Source of the DNA: Strix aluco
Lineage: Eukaryota; Chordata; Aves; Strigiformes; Strigidae
Assembly: GCF_031877795.1 (NCBI RefSeq)
Contig: NC_133958.1
Location: forward strand, 3,720,001-3,784,000
Direction: 5' to 3'
DNA: 64,000 bases
The position numbers were made by a program, and so were the translations under genes. This document shows positions 1 to 19,221 of this stretch, in pieces (within the stretch, counting starts at the first letter, position 1; each line of letters starts with the position of its first letter). A model generated the notes under the pieces. That model was not told the DNA's origin, did not search any database, and was given only the letters and a program-made list of their open reading frames with translations.

Positions 1-2957
1 CGGAGCGGCCTCACGTCTGCAGGATGCACTCAAGGCAAACTGTTGCAATGCAGACTGTTGTCACCCCTTTATTCTCTAGACCACTACAGCCTTGATCTCT
101 TCATGCTTCCAAGCCCAGATGTTTTCTTCCTGTTGTTGATTATTGCTGTGCAAGTGATGTCAGCTGCTGAGGCCTGAAAAGGAAGTTGCCAGCTCAATTT
201 AAGCTCAAAGCTTGCTCCAAAAGCAGAAACACAATGAAGTAAAAAAGAGAAAAGGAAAAGATCATGTAAGTATCACTTCATCAGTACTGAAACCTTCAAA
301 GGAGTTAAAGAGCTTGCGGTCCTTGTAGTGGCTCCCTGAATCAGAGTGAATTTCAGGCCTAACCCTAATGTTTCTCTTTACGTAACATACACCCTCAGCA
401 AGTTACATGGCAAAGCCAAGGTTAGGATTACAGTGGTTTCTCAGCTATGAATAGAAAACATTCCGTAGATTTATCTTTTAACCTTCTGAAATGCAGAATC
501 CAAAACGCAACAGCCTGTGGCTTCGAAGCAAGCAAGCCTGTTTACATCAGCAAAGGATCTGCTTTGTAGAAAAAAAAAAAAAATAAAAAGGATTTTGTAT
601 TTTACAAATCATCTCATTTTTCCCTGGCTAAAATACTGACGAGATTCCAAAATTACTGGATAGTCTGTTTATCTTTTTCCCAGACAAACTGAGCGTTCAC
701 CTCCCTCTGGAAGGCAGTGGGATCTGAGGACCTGCGTACCCAATGTGCCATGATTGTTCCAGCCACAATCACCAAGACCCTTAACTACCTCTCTGACGTG
801 CCTGGTTTTGCTCTCCCGTCATTACATAGGGTTTCACATTGTTTACAAGGTGCATCTGCTCTTACTTCCAAGTATTTCAGCTCCCACCCACCCATCATCC
901 GCGGCTGGTTTTCTGCCTGTCTCACTCACAATCCTTCAGTCCTCCTTGACAGATTAATCAGCTCAAGATTAAAGGCAGACAATAAGCTGAAGTGAGACAA
1001 CAACACCAACCACTGTTAGCTTATCTGTGTGGCTTTAACAACACCAGAGCTGGCATTCAGCCACACCGAAACGTTACGTGTCCAGTGAGCCAAAATGGTT
1101 GAATGCTGTAGGGGAGAGGTAACAACCACCGGGGCATCAGGCACTTGGTGTTCAATGAAAGGGCAAGGCAAAAACTTAGAGGAATTGATTTAAAGGGAAT
1201 TTTCCAAATGTGGGGAAAATAAAGTAGTATTGTTTTAACGTAAGCATGAAAACTCTAAGTAGGGTAGGAGAAGTGACAGCATCAGTTTATAAAGCACTAG
1301 CATTTACTAATCACATCACCGGTCAGTGCAAGTATTAAGGGTCAGCTTTAAACATATCTGTGCTCTTCATTCAGCTGCTATATCTTCTCCCTTACTTTAA
1401 AACCATGCCGACCCGCCAGCTGCACCGCACACGTAAAATGGTGCCAATCTCAGCTTTAAACAGTGACTTTATAAAATGTTGCATCACATCTTGGTTCCCT
1501 TTTACAAACTCAGCTGAGACTGTGGCTTTCCGGTCCTCAGGAGCTTCTCTGAAGCAGAGGGGTATCTGCGGGTCTCTCCCTGAACAAGCTCCCAGTTTGA
1601 GAACGGAGGTAGCTATTCTGCATGGGCACGAGGGATCACACACAGAAGACTGGGGAATTTAACCAACAGCCTGCAGGATGCTTTGAGACTGAAGCCATAA
1701 AAAATCCCATATAATCTCTCTCTTGCACTTTGAAGCTCTCAAAAAAACACAGTTTAAGAGCCATGCCTTTATGTTTTTGACTCCTCACTAAGCTCAAGGG
1801 AAATCACTGCTGCAGTGGCACAGCTAAATTCAGCTATCAGCCTTGCCTTGGAAACAGAAGTTTACTTTTTGGATGGATGTCCTCATGGGTGGGGATTAAT
1901 GGGGTTTATAGCTTCCTGGTATTGTGGCATGTTCAATTTTTTTCTTTTTTGCATCCTGCCTCATTTGAGCAGGCCTTGGCATGCTAACAACCCCTTCCTG
2001 GAGTTTCTATTAATAGCCCTTGGTTCTAGGTTTCCCCCCATAAAGGCTTTTTTTCCAACTGGCTTAATTACGTGTCATCTAAAGCATGCGTGAAATTTCT
2101 TCTGGTCTTCAGCTAATGAACACCGCTACCAGGAAAGAGAAAAACTATTTGATATGGACAATATAAATGCGAATTAGGGTCAGATGTTACAAAAATTGTG
2201 TATGTAATAAAACCATGTATGCGGGGTTCCAGTTGCTATTATAAACTGCAGTTTTACACATTATTTCCTGCTCCTACTAGCATTAAATGTGCCTATTGTT
2301 TAAGAGGAGTTTATAAGGTGAAAATCCTTAACTTTTAAGCTTAACTGTTAGCAGGCAGATTTCCCCTACCCAAAACTTTAAATAGCAGCTTAATCACTAT
2401 AAACACATCTGCCTTTTTAATACTACTTAATCTTCACAGCAACTGCATGTGATGAAATCTGGTGGATTTATTGAGTTGTACATTCTGTCACAAGCCATTT
2501 TATTGAGAGGTTGTAATTAAATTCAGCCCTGGTAATTGCACAGCTCCCTACTTAGAAGTCTGGAGTTGTTGCTAGTCTCTGGCTGCACTAGTATTCTCCT
2601 GGCACTGGTGTGAACTGGGAGTAATGCTATGAAAGTGAGTGGAATAAAATCAGTATGAGTGAACTGAAAGTTAGGCCCTTGACTGACCCAAGAACCTTCA
2701 CAGAAGATTATCCCATAATCACAGACCTTATTTCATCCAGAGACTTCAAACTCTCAGCTGGTGAAATACCACAAACCTTTCTACTATTGGTTATATATCA
2801 TTACGACTCTTTTACATGTCAAGAATTGAGCTACCAAAAGCTGCCTTGTCCAGTAACAAAGTTATTACAAAGTCAAGCCTCCCAGCAACAAGACTTCTGC
2901 TTGAAATATTGAAACACAACTGCCAGCTCACCGGCTCTGCATCAATTTAGGCTAGAA

Positions 2958-2999
2958 AGAGACCTCAGCATTTATTCTAGAGACCTCAGCATTTATTCT
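2958..2999. repeat. 21-bp tandem duplication
   Basis: Two adjacent identical 21-bp units (agagacctcagcatttattct) occupy 2958-2978 and 2979-2999 inside DPYSL2 intron 3. Perfect identity suggests a recent duplication, or an assembly duplication. No function is evident. Confidence 0.9.
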
Positions 3000-5900
3000 G
3001 AGCTCAAAAATCCCAAAATCAAGTAACCTAAAAGAGCTTCACATCTATGTTCCGATTTCATACCCGGCTCTTCCTCTAAACCACACTCCAGGTGATGTTT
3101 TTGATCTAGGACAAGAAAGGATAGCTACAAGATTGCTTTTAAGGTTGCCTTTTCATGTACCTAACATACATAAGCTCATACACTTGAAGGTAATGAAAAA
3201 TCAAAGTAAGAACTTTCTTGACATCCTGGATCCAGCAATCAGATTTCAGCTTTGCATATTTCTGGGGATTTATTCCCACATTATTTTATTATTGGAGGTT
3301 TTTTTTTCCCCAAGAAAAGATACTCGAAATAAAGAGATTATTCTGAAGAGTAACAGCACTCTGCACAGAATAGCACTTGCTGCGCTAATACAACTACACA
3401 AGGACTGTTCGCTTGTACGCGCCTGCCAAACGAACAGAAGAAAAGGCAGCCTAAATGACATTGCATGTTGTTTTCTGTCACTTTAGATCCAGTTTATTAG
3501 ACTCCATGCAGGGAATCAGAAGCTGGACCAGACTCAGAAGAATTAGACATATCCATGCTACACTGATTACATTTTCAGACTGCAATGTTCTGTTATTCCC
3601 TCACTGATGTCATACAGATATTTCACTTGTCTTTTTAGCTGATTAGATCCAAAATATGATTAATAATTTAATGCCAGCTGGACACAAATGTAAAGAATGG
3701 GGGTCTGTATGTCCAAACAGTAATTAATAACCCTCTTCAACAGCTGGAATGACTATCTATTTAGATCAGATCAAAAAAGGCTCCATTTCTCTACAGTACA
3801 GGTTTATTGCACATCCAAGCTATGCTTGTATCTCAGGAGGTCACCATGATAGAGGAGGTGGGGAGCCAAGTTCAAAAGAGATATTTAAGTGATTCCAAGA
3901 TTTATTCTTTCTTTTAGGCATACTCCACACTTCAAGCCCATGAAAAAAAAGTGCACAGGACTTCAAAGACTTCCATACAAATTGGTTTGTAAACCTTGGG
4001 GGAATGGGACTGAGAAAACCTCTGCTTGTAGCCATGGTTTTCAAGTCAAGGCAAAACACAACTATAACAACACATCCAAGGGGCAAAAGTTTGATCAGAA
4101 ACAAGAGGACAAAAGATCAAGCGCTGTAAGCCAGTTCTGTCCCTCTCAGGTCAGTGGAGATATACCCTGCCCGCCAGGCTTTTTCCACTAGCCAGGAAGC
4201 TGGAACAATTCTGGATTTGCATCACTGTCCACAAGACCAGATTTTGGCTTCTCAGCTTCCTTTCACTGCCCATGGTTGTCTCAGGGGGGCGTTGGAGATG
4301 AAGAGGAACAACTGCAGAATGGGAATTTTTACAATGGAAATTTGTGATGGTTCTGAGAGCGCTTTATGTTTTCAGGACCAGAAAGATTAATTTTTTCCCC
4401 AACAAAATCAACTAAACGCAAAGAGTTCTGACTCCACAGAACCACTTTAACAGTTTGTGAGGGAAATAAAAAAACATCTGCTTGGTGAACATGTCCTCTC
4501 CCTCTGTGTATTTGCCATATAAACATCTCCCCTCGCTGGACAAGGGCCAGACACTTCCTCTTCTCGTGGCTGTGATGAAGTGACATCGCGCTTTGAGGAA
4601 GAGGTTTTCATCAATCACCATCATACCACTTCCACTTCTGGTAAGACACTAAGAGTCCCCATTCTGTTCTCAGTTAAGACTGACTTTGATGACTGCCAAA
4701 CAGAACTACAGACAAGGAAGCACGGACTGAACCAGATCCAAATGTCCGTGTGTCCATAGAGAAAACTGTGGTGGGATCTGATGTGGGGGTGAGCAGAACC
4801 TATTTTCTAACAAACCAATTGTAGGACAGAGACCAAGCAGCACACTGACACTGCACATGTCAATTCTGACTACACCGAGCCATCTGCTAGTTTTCTATTA
4901 ACTCCATAAGGCTACTGTTGCCTGCCAAAATACCTATTGTAATCATAACCTGTAGGAAGCCCTAACTAGATCTTCCTTAGTTTTAATAGGAATCCTGTGA
5001 CGCAGTCCCCAGCTGCCAAATTTCCTTCCTCCACGTCTCAGATAGCCCTGTCCAGCCTCTGACACAGGCTGGGATCTTCCCAGGCTCACAAAACCTTGTT
5101 TGGGGGCACAAAGCACCGTGTTTGAGGTACGAAAGGATGCACACCTGGGTATCACCTGAGCTGGCCAACCCAGAGATGGACACTAAGCCTGTGACTCTTC
5201 CAGTCCAGGAGCCCTACACCAAACTGGTTAGGAAAACTCATACATACAAGACGCTGCCTTTTATTTTTGCCATGCACTAAGCTTTCACAGGCAACTCTTA
5301 CATTCTAGACCTCAACTTAATTTCCTGTCTCAAACGCAAAAGCCAGACTGCTCAATAGCCTGAACTGCCCCTGGATCCACGCTGCGGGACAGCTCGCTCC
5401 GAGGCATTTCCACACAGCTGCCATTTTCCCCTTTTATAGTGTTTGCACAGCAAAAGGACCAACTGCTTCACAAAGCAGCAGAAGCCAACTCTGGTCTTGG
5501 TACCATGGCCTAATTTTACCTCACGCAAGAACATCCTGCACACTTACATTTTTCTCCAGTTACTGTTGAGCTACAAAGACTTTACAAAACTTTTTCAGTT
5601 CACAGCAGACAAAGAGTCTCTGCACATCAGTCTGAAAAGTACTTTGTACCCCGGCAGTAGCTGAACTCTTTGGACACTGATACAAATCCTGAGAAATCTT
5701 ATCTGAAATAAAGAAAAGTCTGTTGGGAAGTATCATTAACTGACACGCATTTCTGAAATGAGATTTCTGAAGCAATATTGGGTTACACTATCTCTTGCTG
5801 TGCTATGCTTCGGGAACTTTCCCCCTTCCCCTCTGCACAAAAGCGGTGCTGTGTGATAATACAGGATAGTTCTCAAGGAACTCCCTTACCACCTCACGTT

Positions 5901-8900
5901 GCCTGTAGGTTGTGCCAGGGAATTTCATTCATATGTAAACCACCACAGAGTCCCCCAGATTCCAAAAGTATAGGAACTGCACATGTGTAACTGCTTTCAG
6001 GAACAAAGAAATCTGGTGAAAATACACCCTAGAAGCAGTCAGGAAGGGGAACTTCCAACAGCACGGCCCTTTTTTATGGGCTTTGAAAATTCACTGAGAG
6101 ATCTCCCCGTTGACATTTGCACGTTGAAGTCTCGTGGTTCCTCCTATTAGTTAAAACAGGCTTTCAGGATCCAGGAAGCCAAAAGCACTTTACGCACACA
6201 GGGCTCACTCCATCTCTCCCTCACACAGGGTTTTTCCTTTTATTCACAACCAGAGCTGGGGGTCATGAGCTGCAGGGACTGGGTGGCTGCATCTGCGCAG
6301 ATCCCAGCCGGGAGGGACAGGGATGATCTCCTTGCTAGGTGGCATCCAGTATTTCATACGTCGGGCTCTCAGACAGCTCCACATAAAAATAATCACTTTG
6401 TACTTACAATATGAGCGTCTAGGTGAACTTAACTAATCTGAATTAAAGCTTACAACTCCACAGCAACAAAGCCACCTCCCGTTACGGACAGCTAGCAACT
6501 AGCACGGAGAAATTAAATGACATACCCATTGTCACAGAGATAGTCCTAACGCTAACTGTAATCTATCAAGGGAAGAAAGGAGTTTTTCCAGAAGTCATAA
6601 CTCTTAACTGCCCGTCGCTGCATTCCTTTTAAAAGCACATGGCTTCCATGGGAGTTTGGGTTGTGCAAAGCTGCAGGCACAGCACCAAGTTGGTAACAAT
6701 TGGCAATTTACAAGCATAATTACGCTAGACAGGAGGAGCTAATTTGTATTCCTTAAACATTTCTCCCTCTCACCAGAAAGATTAAAAAAAAAAAAATATC
6801 CAGTTGTTAAGAAACAGATGGGACCTATGAACTGAAGGAAAGATGGAAAAAGACTCCACTGGCCCAAGACGCCAAATTCCACTCTACAGACAGCACTCAC
6901 CCAAATCCACCCCGAGTGAGAAATACTGCTTTTCATTTTAGCCATCACTTATTTCAGGGATCACTTGCTTCCTTCCCCTGAGACGCAAATTGGAAAGTGA
7001 AAGGTTCCTGTCTGACAAGGATGGTTTCTGCTGAGTCAAGCTCATGGGAAGGTAAAAGAAGCCAAGGGATTGAACACTGGTAGGAAGGCAAAAATCTGTG
7101 CCCAGAAAAACAAGCCAAGAAAAGAGCTGGAGGCACCATTTCCTTTTAAGACCTTGTCTCAACTTGAAGGTGATTAAGACAGGTTATCTAGCAAGATTTA
7201 CCACATGTGCCCTGAAACCTATCACAGACAGCTAATGGTGTTACATTGATGGAGGTGAATAACTGTATTTGATTTTTTTTAAGATTGCTTTGCCATCTAC
7301 AGCAGACAAGCTTTATCTGGAGGACCCAACTTTTACACCTGCACCCCTCAAAGTATCCCATACATTTTCCATTGATGTAAGGGGCTATGTAAGACACAAC
7401 ACATCGGTGATACCCGTTAGCTCTTCACTTCTGCGTGTCACCCATAAGGCATGGGACTTGGGGATGAAAGTGCTGGACACGGGAAAGCAAGAAAAGCATT
7501 TAAAAGCAGCTTCAAACAAAGGAACATGAATTCTTCCCCACGCAGTGGGAAAGCAGCACTACTGATCCCAACCATTACATGGAGTAAGAGGTATTAAGTG
7601 CTATTGTATAAACAGACAACATTGGTTATTTCTGAGTGAGTGCCAAATCCCTCTTTCTGGATGCATGGAAAAATCTAGGTCAGTCACCTCTGCAGGAAGA
7701 CAGCTGCACTGCCAGTGGTGTTGCCATTTCAACATTCATTTGTTCATAACTACATCAGAGCCTCCAGGCTCCAGCACGTGTCGGGCAGCCTCCATCCACT
7801 CCTTCCTCCACGGTGACGGGGGGTGGAGAGGGTCCAGAGCAGAGCGGGGCAAAACAGAAACGGAGCCAGGGCCCCGCTCACCTGCTCTTCAAAAAAAAAT
7901 CAGTGTTGCCAAAGAGGCAGAAGGCTGGGAGAGGGGCAAGGGCCAGGATCCAGACCAGCTCTGGGGAAGGCAGAAGATGGGAAAATAAGGAGAAATGTGC
8001 TGACTGACTTACAAACAAGCTGTGCTGGACTGCAGTGGTTTCACAGGACTCCAGCCCAAAACCAGACACTGCTGATTTCACCTTTCAGCATGAAGGAGGA
8101 GAGATGGCCCAGCTGGTAGGCAGAGTCATTAGCCTGAATATCTGACAGCCAGGGTTAAAGACACTATCACACCACAGACCTCCTGCATCACCTCAGGCAA
8201 AGCTACAAGCTCCTAAAGTCATCTGTTCCTCACAGGAGCCTATTCTCTCAGCAGCAAAGAGATGACAAATAATAGTTGCAGCCCAAAGGGGAAAAAAAAA
8301 AAAAATAAAATGCCCACAATAACACACAATGTTTGCTGAGGTCTGAACAGCTGTTTCCTTCTGTGCTAACTGGCAAGAGACATCAAGGGCTTGGCAGATT
8401 CATTTCGTTTACTTCCAGCAAGACCCCTTTGGAAAGCCCATCAGAACAACAGAGGTGATCCCATCCAGCAGAACGTCAACATCGCAGGGATGCAGGAAGC
8501 AGAGCCGGGCCCAGCAAGGCAGGCTCTTGGCCGAACAAGAGCTGCAGGCAGAGATGCCTAATGGACTTAGAGGGGTTTAAAAGCTTGAGAAGGGTAGCTC
8601 GCAATGGGGGACTGCCCATCTCTGTTTATGGACCGACTTTCTCATTAATGATTTTAAGCCCGCTCTGAAGGAAAGCAACAAACACATCAGCAGCAAGCTG
8701 GGAGTCAGTGAAGTGAACAAGATTTAGCGTGAATCAGTGCAGAGGCTGAAGAGTGCGGGGGTATAAAAAGCACCGAGGGGAGCTGGGGAGAGGAGTGAAA
8801 GGGCCAGAGGGACTCTGCACTCCTGTGTGGTAATGTCATTATCTTATTAACAGAGTTCAAGGAAGCTTTTACCCATATAAATCACCAATAACCTTTTATA

Positions 8901-9194
8901 CAAGCAAGTGGACATTTTCATTAAATTTCTAGAGAATTCCACATTTCTTTGCTGCAGAAGAACCACTGCCAGCTGCTAGAAAGTGAAACAAGCCATAAAC
9001 CCCAACGCAGCCCGTCTGCAGTACTATCCCCAGCCACACAGTTCCTCTTTTATCTCTGCTGCTGGATGAAAAAAAGAAATAAAATTCAGGCTGGTGTCTG
9101 CAGAACAATGCAGTGCTGTGTACGCACAGCCACAGAGACTTGGTGAGACACTGCAGCTCTGTGGTCACTGCTCTTGGACTCAAAACGCTTGGTT

Positions 9195-9345
9195 TTGTAC
9201 TTCCAGCTCAACCACAAGTTACTGCATGACCACTGCTGTCACCTCCTTCCGTGTCTCTGTTTCCGTCCCCCTCCTTTGCCCACCATTTAGACTCTTGCTC
9301 TCTACCAGAACAGGACTAACCCTGATAATATAAAATAGCAGCTCC
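9195..9345 (+). repeat. MIR-like SINE fragment
   Basis: The stretch follows the order of a MIR core: a cttccagctc..accac segment, then a tgcatgaccactgctgtcacctcc segment, then a tctctgtttccgtc segment and an AT-rich tail with ataatataaaatagca. This parallels the MIR core in which 'gtgtgaccttgggcaagtcac' is followed by 'cctcagtttcc' and 'taaaatggggataat'. Divergence is high. The call is by eye; a profile search against MIR/CORE-SINE models would decide it. Confidence 0.4.
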
Positions 9346-12300
9346 CCATAGTGCAGAGTGTGATCTAGTCTTCACTGGTGGGTCTAAACACCATCCCATA
9401 CCAAGCTGCCCTTGACCTTTTCTAAACCCTGCTCTAAGCCCACACTATTGCAGTTTTAGACTCTGATCTCCGTTGGGGCAGCTCCATTCTCTCAAGTCAT
9501 GCTCAGTTTACAAATCAAGAGGGAGGAAGCATGCTAGACTCGAAACATTTCCTTCCAGCAAGGTGGTGATCTTCAGGATGACCTAGAACACCTGGTGTCC
9601 CCTCACTACAGATCTGACTGTAGCTGAGCAGCTAACACACTCCTGAAAACCTCTGCCACCCTGCACACGAGCTTTCTCTTTAATAGAAGCATAAAGCAGT
9701 AGGAAGCAGACTGAAGCCCATGTGAAGTTCCCCTTCATTTTCTGAACCTCCCAAGATACAAGGGCTCATATCCCTAGCGTACATTCTCCATGTTATTAGG
9801 ATAACTGCTAGTCAAGTTCAAAAGGCAGCTGGCTTCCAAGTCACCAAGCCAGAAAGAGCTATAATTTCTCTCACTGTAATTTCTCTCTATGATTATAACA
9901 GTGGTTGACTGAGTCAACACAAGCAATGTCAGCAAGCAATTTTACTCAAGGACAGCAGATCCCCAGGAAGAAACACAGCCTTCGGGGGGCAGGGGGCTGA
10001 CATGTGTGTGGGAGCTGGCCTGAATAGATGCAGTTCTCACTAGGACATTAAACATGCTAGAGGATCAGAGAGCCAGTAAATATACACAGCTTAGCTTCAT
10101 CCTTTCTGAAGGGTCAGGAACAGAGAAAGGCAATCCTGCCTCTGCTGAAATCAGGGGGAGTTTTACCACTGATTTTGATGGGATTTCATCCATCACAGTT
10201 AATAAGCGACCAAATCATCAAAAGACTTGGAGAGGCCACCCTGTTCTTAGCAGTGGTATCTTCCTTTTCTAACAGCTCCAGGGACTGTTTTATATCCTGG
10301 GGCATCAACCTATCTCAAGTTGGGACAACAGGGGCTCAGAAATGCCATCTTTAGATCAACAGAACTGTGGCTCCATAGGCTCCATGGATGAGAAAGAGTC
10401 TCTTGTAAAGGGCAACTTCAGTTGGAGTCCTCTTCCAAAATTCCAGAAGGACTGTTCTCTTTCCATGGAATACAGGGGGGAGCTTAGGGAAGCTACCCTG
10501 AATGAGCTGGAGCCTATCCAAGGCTCTTCTCTCCTCCAAAGTCTTCTGCGGATCACCCTGGAATCCTCCCTTCAACTTAATGCCCAAACACTGCATTCTG
10601 ACATTTTAGAAGGGCAATAATCCAAGTTTTTTCCAGAGTAACGTTATCCTAAAACATGCGCAGTGCTGTTCGCCCTCGGCTGACGTACCCATACTAATAT
10701 TGTTTTAAGGTAGGGACAGAGAAAGCATCATGCAAATTGCTGTTTCAGAAAAACAAACAATCATATCACAATACGTCACTTCACCTCTCAGCAGCTCTGC
10801 ACAGCAAAACCAACTATATTTTTTCATGCGTTAGCAAAGTCAGCTGGAGTCTTCCCTTTGGCACTGAAGAGGGTAGAGACAGAAGGATCATAGCTGGAAT
10901 TCCTGTTCAAATGGCCTCCGTGGAATGAGTAGCTAGAAAAAACAATCAGCCCTAACTCCTGAGTGGAGCAACCTAGAAGAGCGCTCAGGAAAGTGAGGAC
11001 TGGAGGGCAGAAAAGGGCTAATTCAGATCATCACCACCAGCCGCTCTCCCTCATCCCAGCTGAGCAGGGGGTGGGTTGGGAAGCACTGGGTTGGAGCCAG
11101 ATCTGCTTCCCACCAGGATAAATCTCCACCAGTCCCACACAGAAAATGGGGCTGCTCCACCAGACACCAGCTGAGTCGGATTCTCCTCTCCCTGATGCTG
11201 TAGTAATGAATTTACTTTAAAGGGGAACGGAAGTAAATGAGAACAGGGCTTGGAAACAATAGGTTACATTCTTGAACTCCTGTGTGCTTCCCTTGGATGT
11301 GTTTGCCATCAGTATTAAAGGAACAACACTGAATTTGATCTGAGCTGAAAATGAAGTTCACTGAAACCAAACCAGACACACAGGGTGAATTCCTGGCACT
11401 GCTGAGGTCAGCGATAAAACTCTCTGTTACCCCACCGAAGCCAGGATTTCACCCACGGTTTTTATAAAACCAACAGTCAGTAGAAACCTATCCAAGATTC
11501 TTGTTTTAATTTCACTGAAAAATGTACATAAAACAAATATTTCCCTGCAAGGATTGTAAAGTAAACAGCCATAAAGTGCCCTCCTGCGTGCAAATGTGAA
11601 ACAAACTGAAGCATGAAGCCAACTAACCCTGCCCAAACGAGGGCTACGTATAAAACACGGATGGAGCAAAGGTATTTGTAAATAAATAATGCGAAGTTTG
11701 CTTAAAGCACAAATGAAGAAACATGGGTGTTTTTTTCCAACGAAGCTCACATTTGTGTGCCCAGCTTTTCCATAAAAGCCTGAAGAACGGAGGCACACAG
11801 CTAGAGATATTTCCATGAGAGAAGCATATTCTCTTTTGAAAAGTCACAGGCACGGTATTTAAAATATACCATGACATAAACATTAGTGTGTCATTTTCAG
11901 GCTGCACTTTGTGATATTATGAATCTCGCTCACTAAATGTTGTCCTATTTATTATAAAAGAAAAAATGCTGCAATCAACTGCAACTCCCACCTGCTTTGG
12001 GAAAAACCAAAGGCCACCCACCAAGAGCATGCTCACGAGGGCAGTTCTGCATGCTTCATTGTGGAAAAACATTTTTGAAAATGGTATAATTTTGCTCAGA
12101 AGAGAACAGCTGAGCTGACACAGAGCAGAGACTCTGAAGCTTTGAAGTCTGGTTGGATTATTTACCCTGCTTTCCACTGTTCAGCTCCAGTTGCTGATAC
12201 CCACCCATCAGAAATGTCTCTCCATCATCCTAAGCAGTTCCATTACTGTCCTTGCTGCTACGCTTTAGGAAAGTGTTTTTTGTTCAGAGATGATTGTGGA

Positions 12301-14346
12301 TTTTGGTATCCTAATCCAGGAAGGCAGTAAGGTCAAGCTTAGCCATCAGCCTTCTCTACATGGTTTTCCCACGGTCATAATCTACATCGTGCTCATTTTT
12401 CAGAGCTGTAAAATGAGAGGTTATAAACTGGGGGCCTCTCCTCCAACTTCCCTCACTCAAGTAAGTGTTACAAATACCATTAGTGAGATATTCAGCTACT
12501 ACAGCCATAAAGGCAACACACATGTACACATAAACCGAAAGGTCCAAGCGTTTCTGAAGCATGAGGCTCTGCACAGGTAAAGTTGGCCAACCAAAGCAAA
12601 GGGTTACTACAGAAAATTTTGCCTAAGCAATTCCTGCTTGAAATGTTTTAAGAAGTGCCATTGGGGGAAATAATGCTGTTGAAAGATCAGATGCAGATGA
12701 CAGAAAATGTTATTTTGATCTAATTCAACTTAACAAGGAAGAAAAAAATGATAATTCAAGTGTGAACCAGGTGTACTAGTAACAAAGGAACAACCAATGA
12801 AACAAAGTCAATGAACTGAAGCTGAAAAGAAAATACGATTTCAGTGTTATTAATTTGACAGCAAAGATTTGAAGAAAAACTGGATATTAGTATGCACAAT
12901 GAGACCATCCACAACTGCACTCCCACTTTACGTTCTGTCTGTGAGGTCATCTTCATACACAAACTTCATACTCTAAAGTGATAACATTATGAAAAATAAT
13001 GTCCTGGGTTATTTTAAGGTTATTTATTTGAAGCATTAGACCCAGTTCATAGGCCAGACACAACCTCTTTGCAGGGTCCAGACCCAGAAAACGATTGTTT
13101 CTGAAACTCAGACTCTAGCTCTGTTTGGACCACCGGCTCCTACTCCCAACCTCCATGTCAATCCATCCAAGTCTGCCCACCAGGCCAGGGATCAAAGATT
13201 GCTCGTAACCATCCTCTAAGAGATGAGGATGTTCTAGTCCGTAAGGAGCTAGATTTGAACCGAGGAGAGTTAGCCTGACTCCTGGCTGTGCCTAAGATCT
13301 CTTTATATTGTGGATCAAACAATAGACACTAGTATATGTTCTGAACCACGCTCTTATTTCTCTGCACCTTAACTCCCCTCCTGTGAAATGGCAGCACCTC
13401 AGAGTACACGAAAGAATGCAAGATGCTCAAATATTCTATCACTTTACACCTTTATGCTTGACTCCCACATGCAGCAACAGACTCCAGGGCGCCGTGCTAC
13501 AGCTTACACGTGATCAGCTGCACTGCAACAGAGGTTTTTATTTTTCTTCTCTAGCTCAAACAAGGTTAACGACAATGACTCACGCACGGAGTTTTAAGGT
13601 GCCTGATCCTGGTGTTAAGTCAGTCTGCCTTTTTATTTTGAGATACTTTCATTTCCCAATTTCTCTCTTCCTCCAAAAGAGGATATGAGCACAAAAGGAA
13701 CAATGCTAACAAAAATCCTGGTGCTAAAGCTGCGTATATGAGCGAGCATGTGCAAATCCCTAAGAAAGTGGCCCAGTTTTCAAAGACACATAGTACACTG
13801 GCATCAAGCTTCTGGGTGTGAACTGTATGATGGACATCTATCCATCCCCAGACAACCCTGTATGAAGTACCTGCCCTTCTTCTCTCTGTACGTGCAGCAA
13901 CCGCTGTTCCAGAAAGGCTGAACTCCACAGATGAAAGAGTAAAATCCTCTTGGAGTCATAGACATGACAGAGAATGGGAACTGAGGCACAGGGGATGTGG
14001 AGAATCTGCTGCTCATACTGGAGCCAGAGGTCAAAGTGACACTGGTTTCAGTAGGAGCAGACCCAAGAATCTGGTAAAGTCACACAAGCAGCAAGGCAAC
14101 CCCTGCCAACAGAGAGGACAAGAGTGAAATGATTGACAGCTGCAAGATGGGCAAATCCTGGGGTCTTGCTTTTCCATCCCTTCTCCTACACAAGCTTTTC
14201 TCAGCAACCTGGACAGACATCAGAAATCCCCCACTGCTGGTACCTGGTCCAAAATATCACGTGACTTACACAACCCACAGTTTTTGTACTTATCCGAGGA
14301 AGAGAAAAGCAAAGCTTTCTTGGAAGAGACAAAACAGCCAGCTTAC

Positions 14347-14531
14347 TGATCATGGTGGTGCCTCCAGCCAGTGCAGCCTTGGTCCCTTGGAAGAAGTCAT
14401 CAGCAGATGTCATCCCCTGTTCTGGCATCTGGAAGCGGGTGTGAACATCAATCCCTCCAGGAATCACCATCCTGCCATGGGCTTCAATAGTTTTCACTCC
14501 TCCTGGCACAATCAGATTCTCTCCTATTTGC
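14347..14531 (-). CDS. DPYSL2: DPYSL2 (CRMP2) exon 3
   Basis: This 185-bp coding exon gives residues 43-104 of the short isoform. It is bounded by an acceptor (ttacccag before 14531) and a donor (gtaagc after 14347). It enters after two bases of a Lys codon (AA|G) and leaves after the first base of an Ile codon (A|..). It includes [26 protein letters not shown] and [19 protein letters not shown]. These lie at the start of the hydantoinase/dihydropyrimidinase TIM barrel. Active dihydropyrimidinases carry a metal-binding His-x-His; here it is H73-T74-R75, the known CRMP2 state with no hydrolase activity. [15 protein letters not shown] fits CRMP2 rather than CRMP4, which I recall as HTHFQMP..KGMTTVDD. 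CRMP2 binds tubulin heterodimers and Numb and promotes axon growth. The open frame runs on into intron at both ends; those parts are not coding. Confidence 0.96.

Positions 14532-19221
<4,690 letters not shown>

Larger units (their letters stand above)
1..14346 (-). other. DPYSL2: DPYSL2 intron 3 (partial)
   Basis: This is intronic sequence downstream of DPYSL2 exon 3, running off the left edge. It begins at a consensus donor (gtaagc on the minus strand) directly below position 14347. I looked for exon 4, which should start by completing the Ile codon of MIIDH and encode a cysteine-rich CCDYSLHVDI-like stretch, and did not find it, so the intron is probably longer than 14.3 kb. It holds A-runs of about 13 near 570, 6783 and 8290, a 21-bp tandem duplication at 2958, a MIR-like fragment near 9200, and weaker MIR-like pieces near 6500 and 8110-8290. 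The open frames of 60-130 codons here show no recognisable domain and are read as chance. Confidence 0.75.

Noticed and set aside
6500..8290. Weak MIR-like pieces near 6500 and 8110-8290, and similar ones near 13330, 21545 and 45955
   Set aside because: Only short core matches survive; too uncertain by eye to list as repeats without a profile search.
1..14346. DPYSL2 exon 4
   Set aside because: Searched for on the minus strand by expected peptide and splice sites and not found; taken to lie outside the window.
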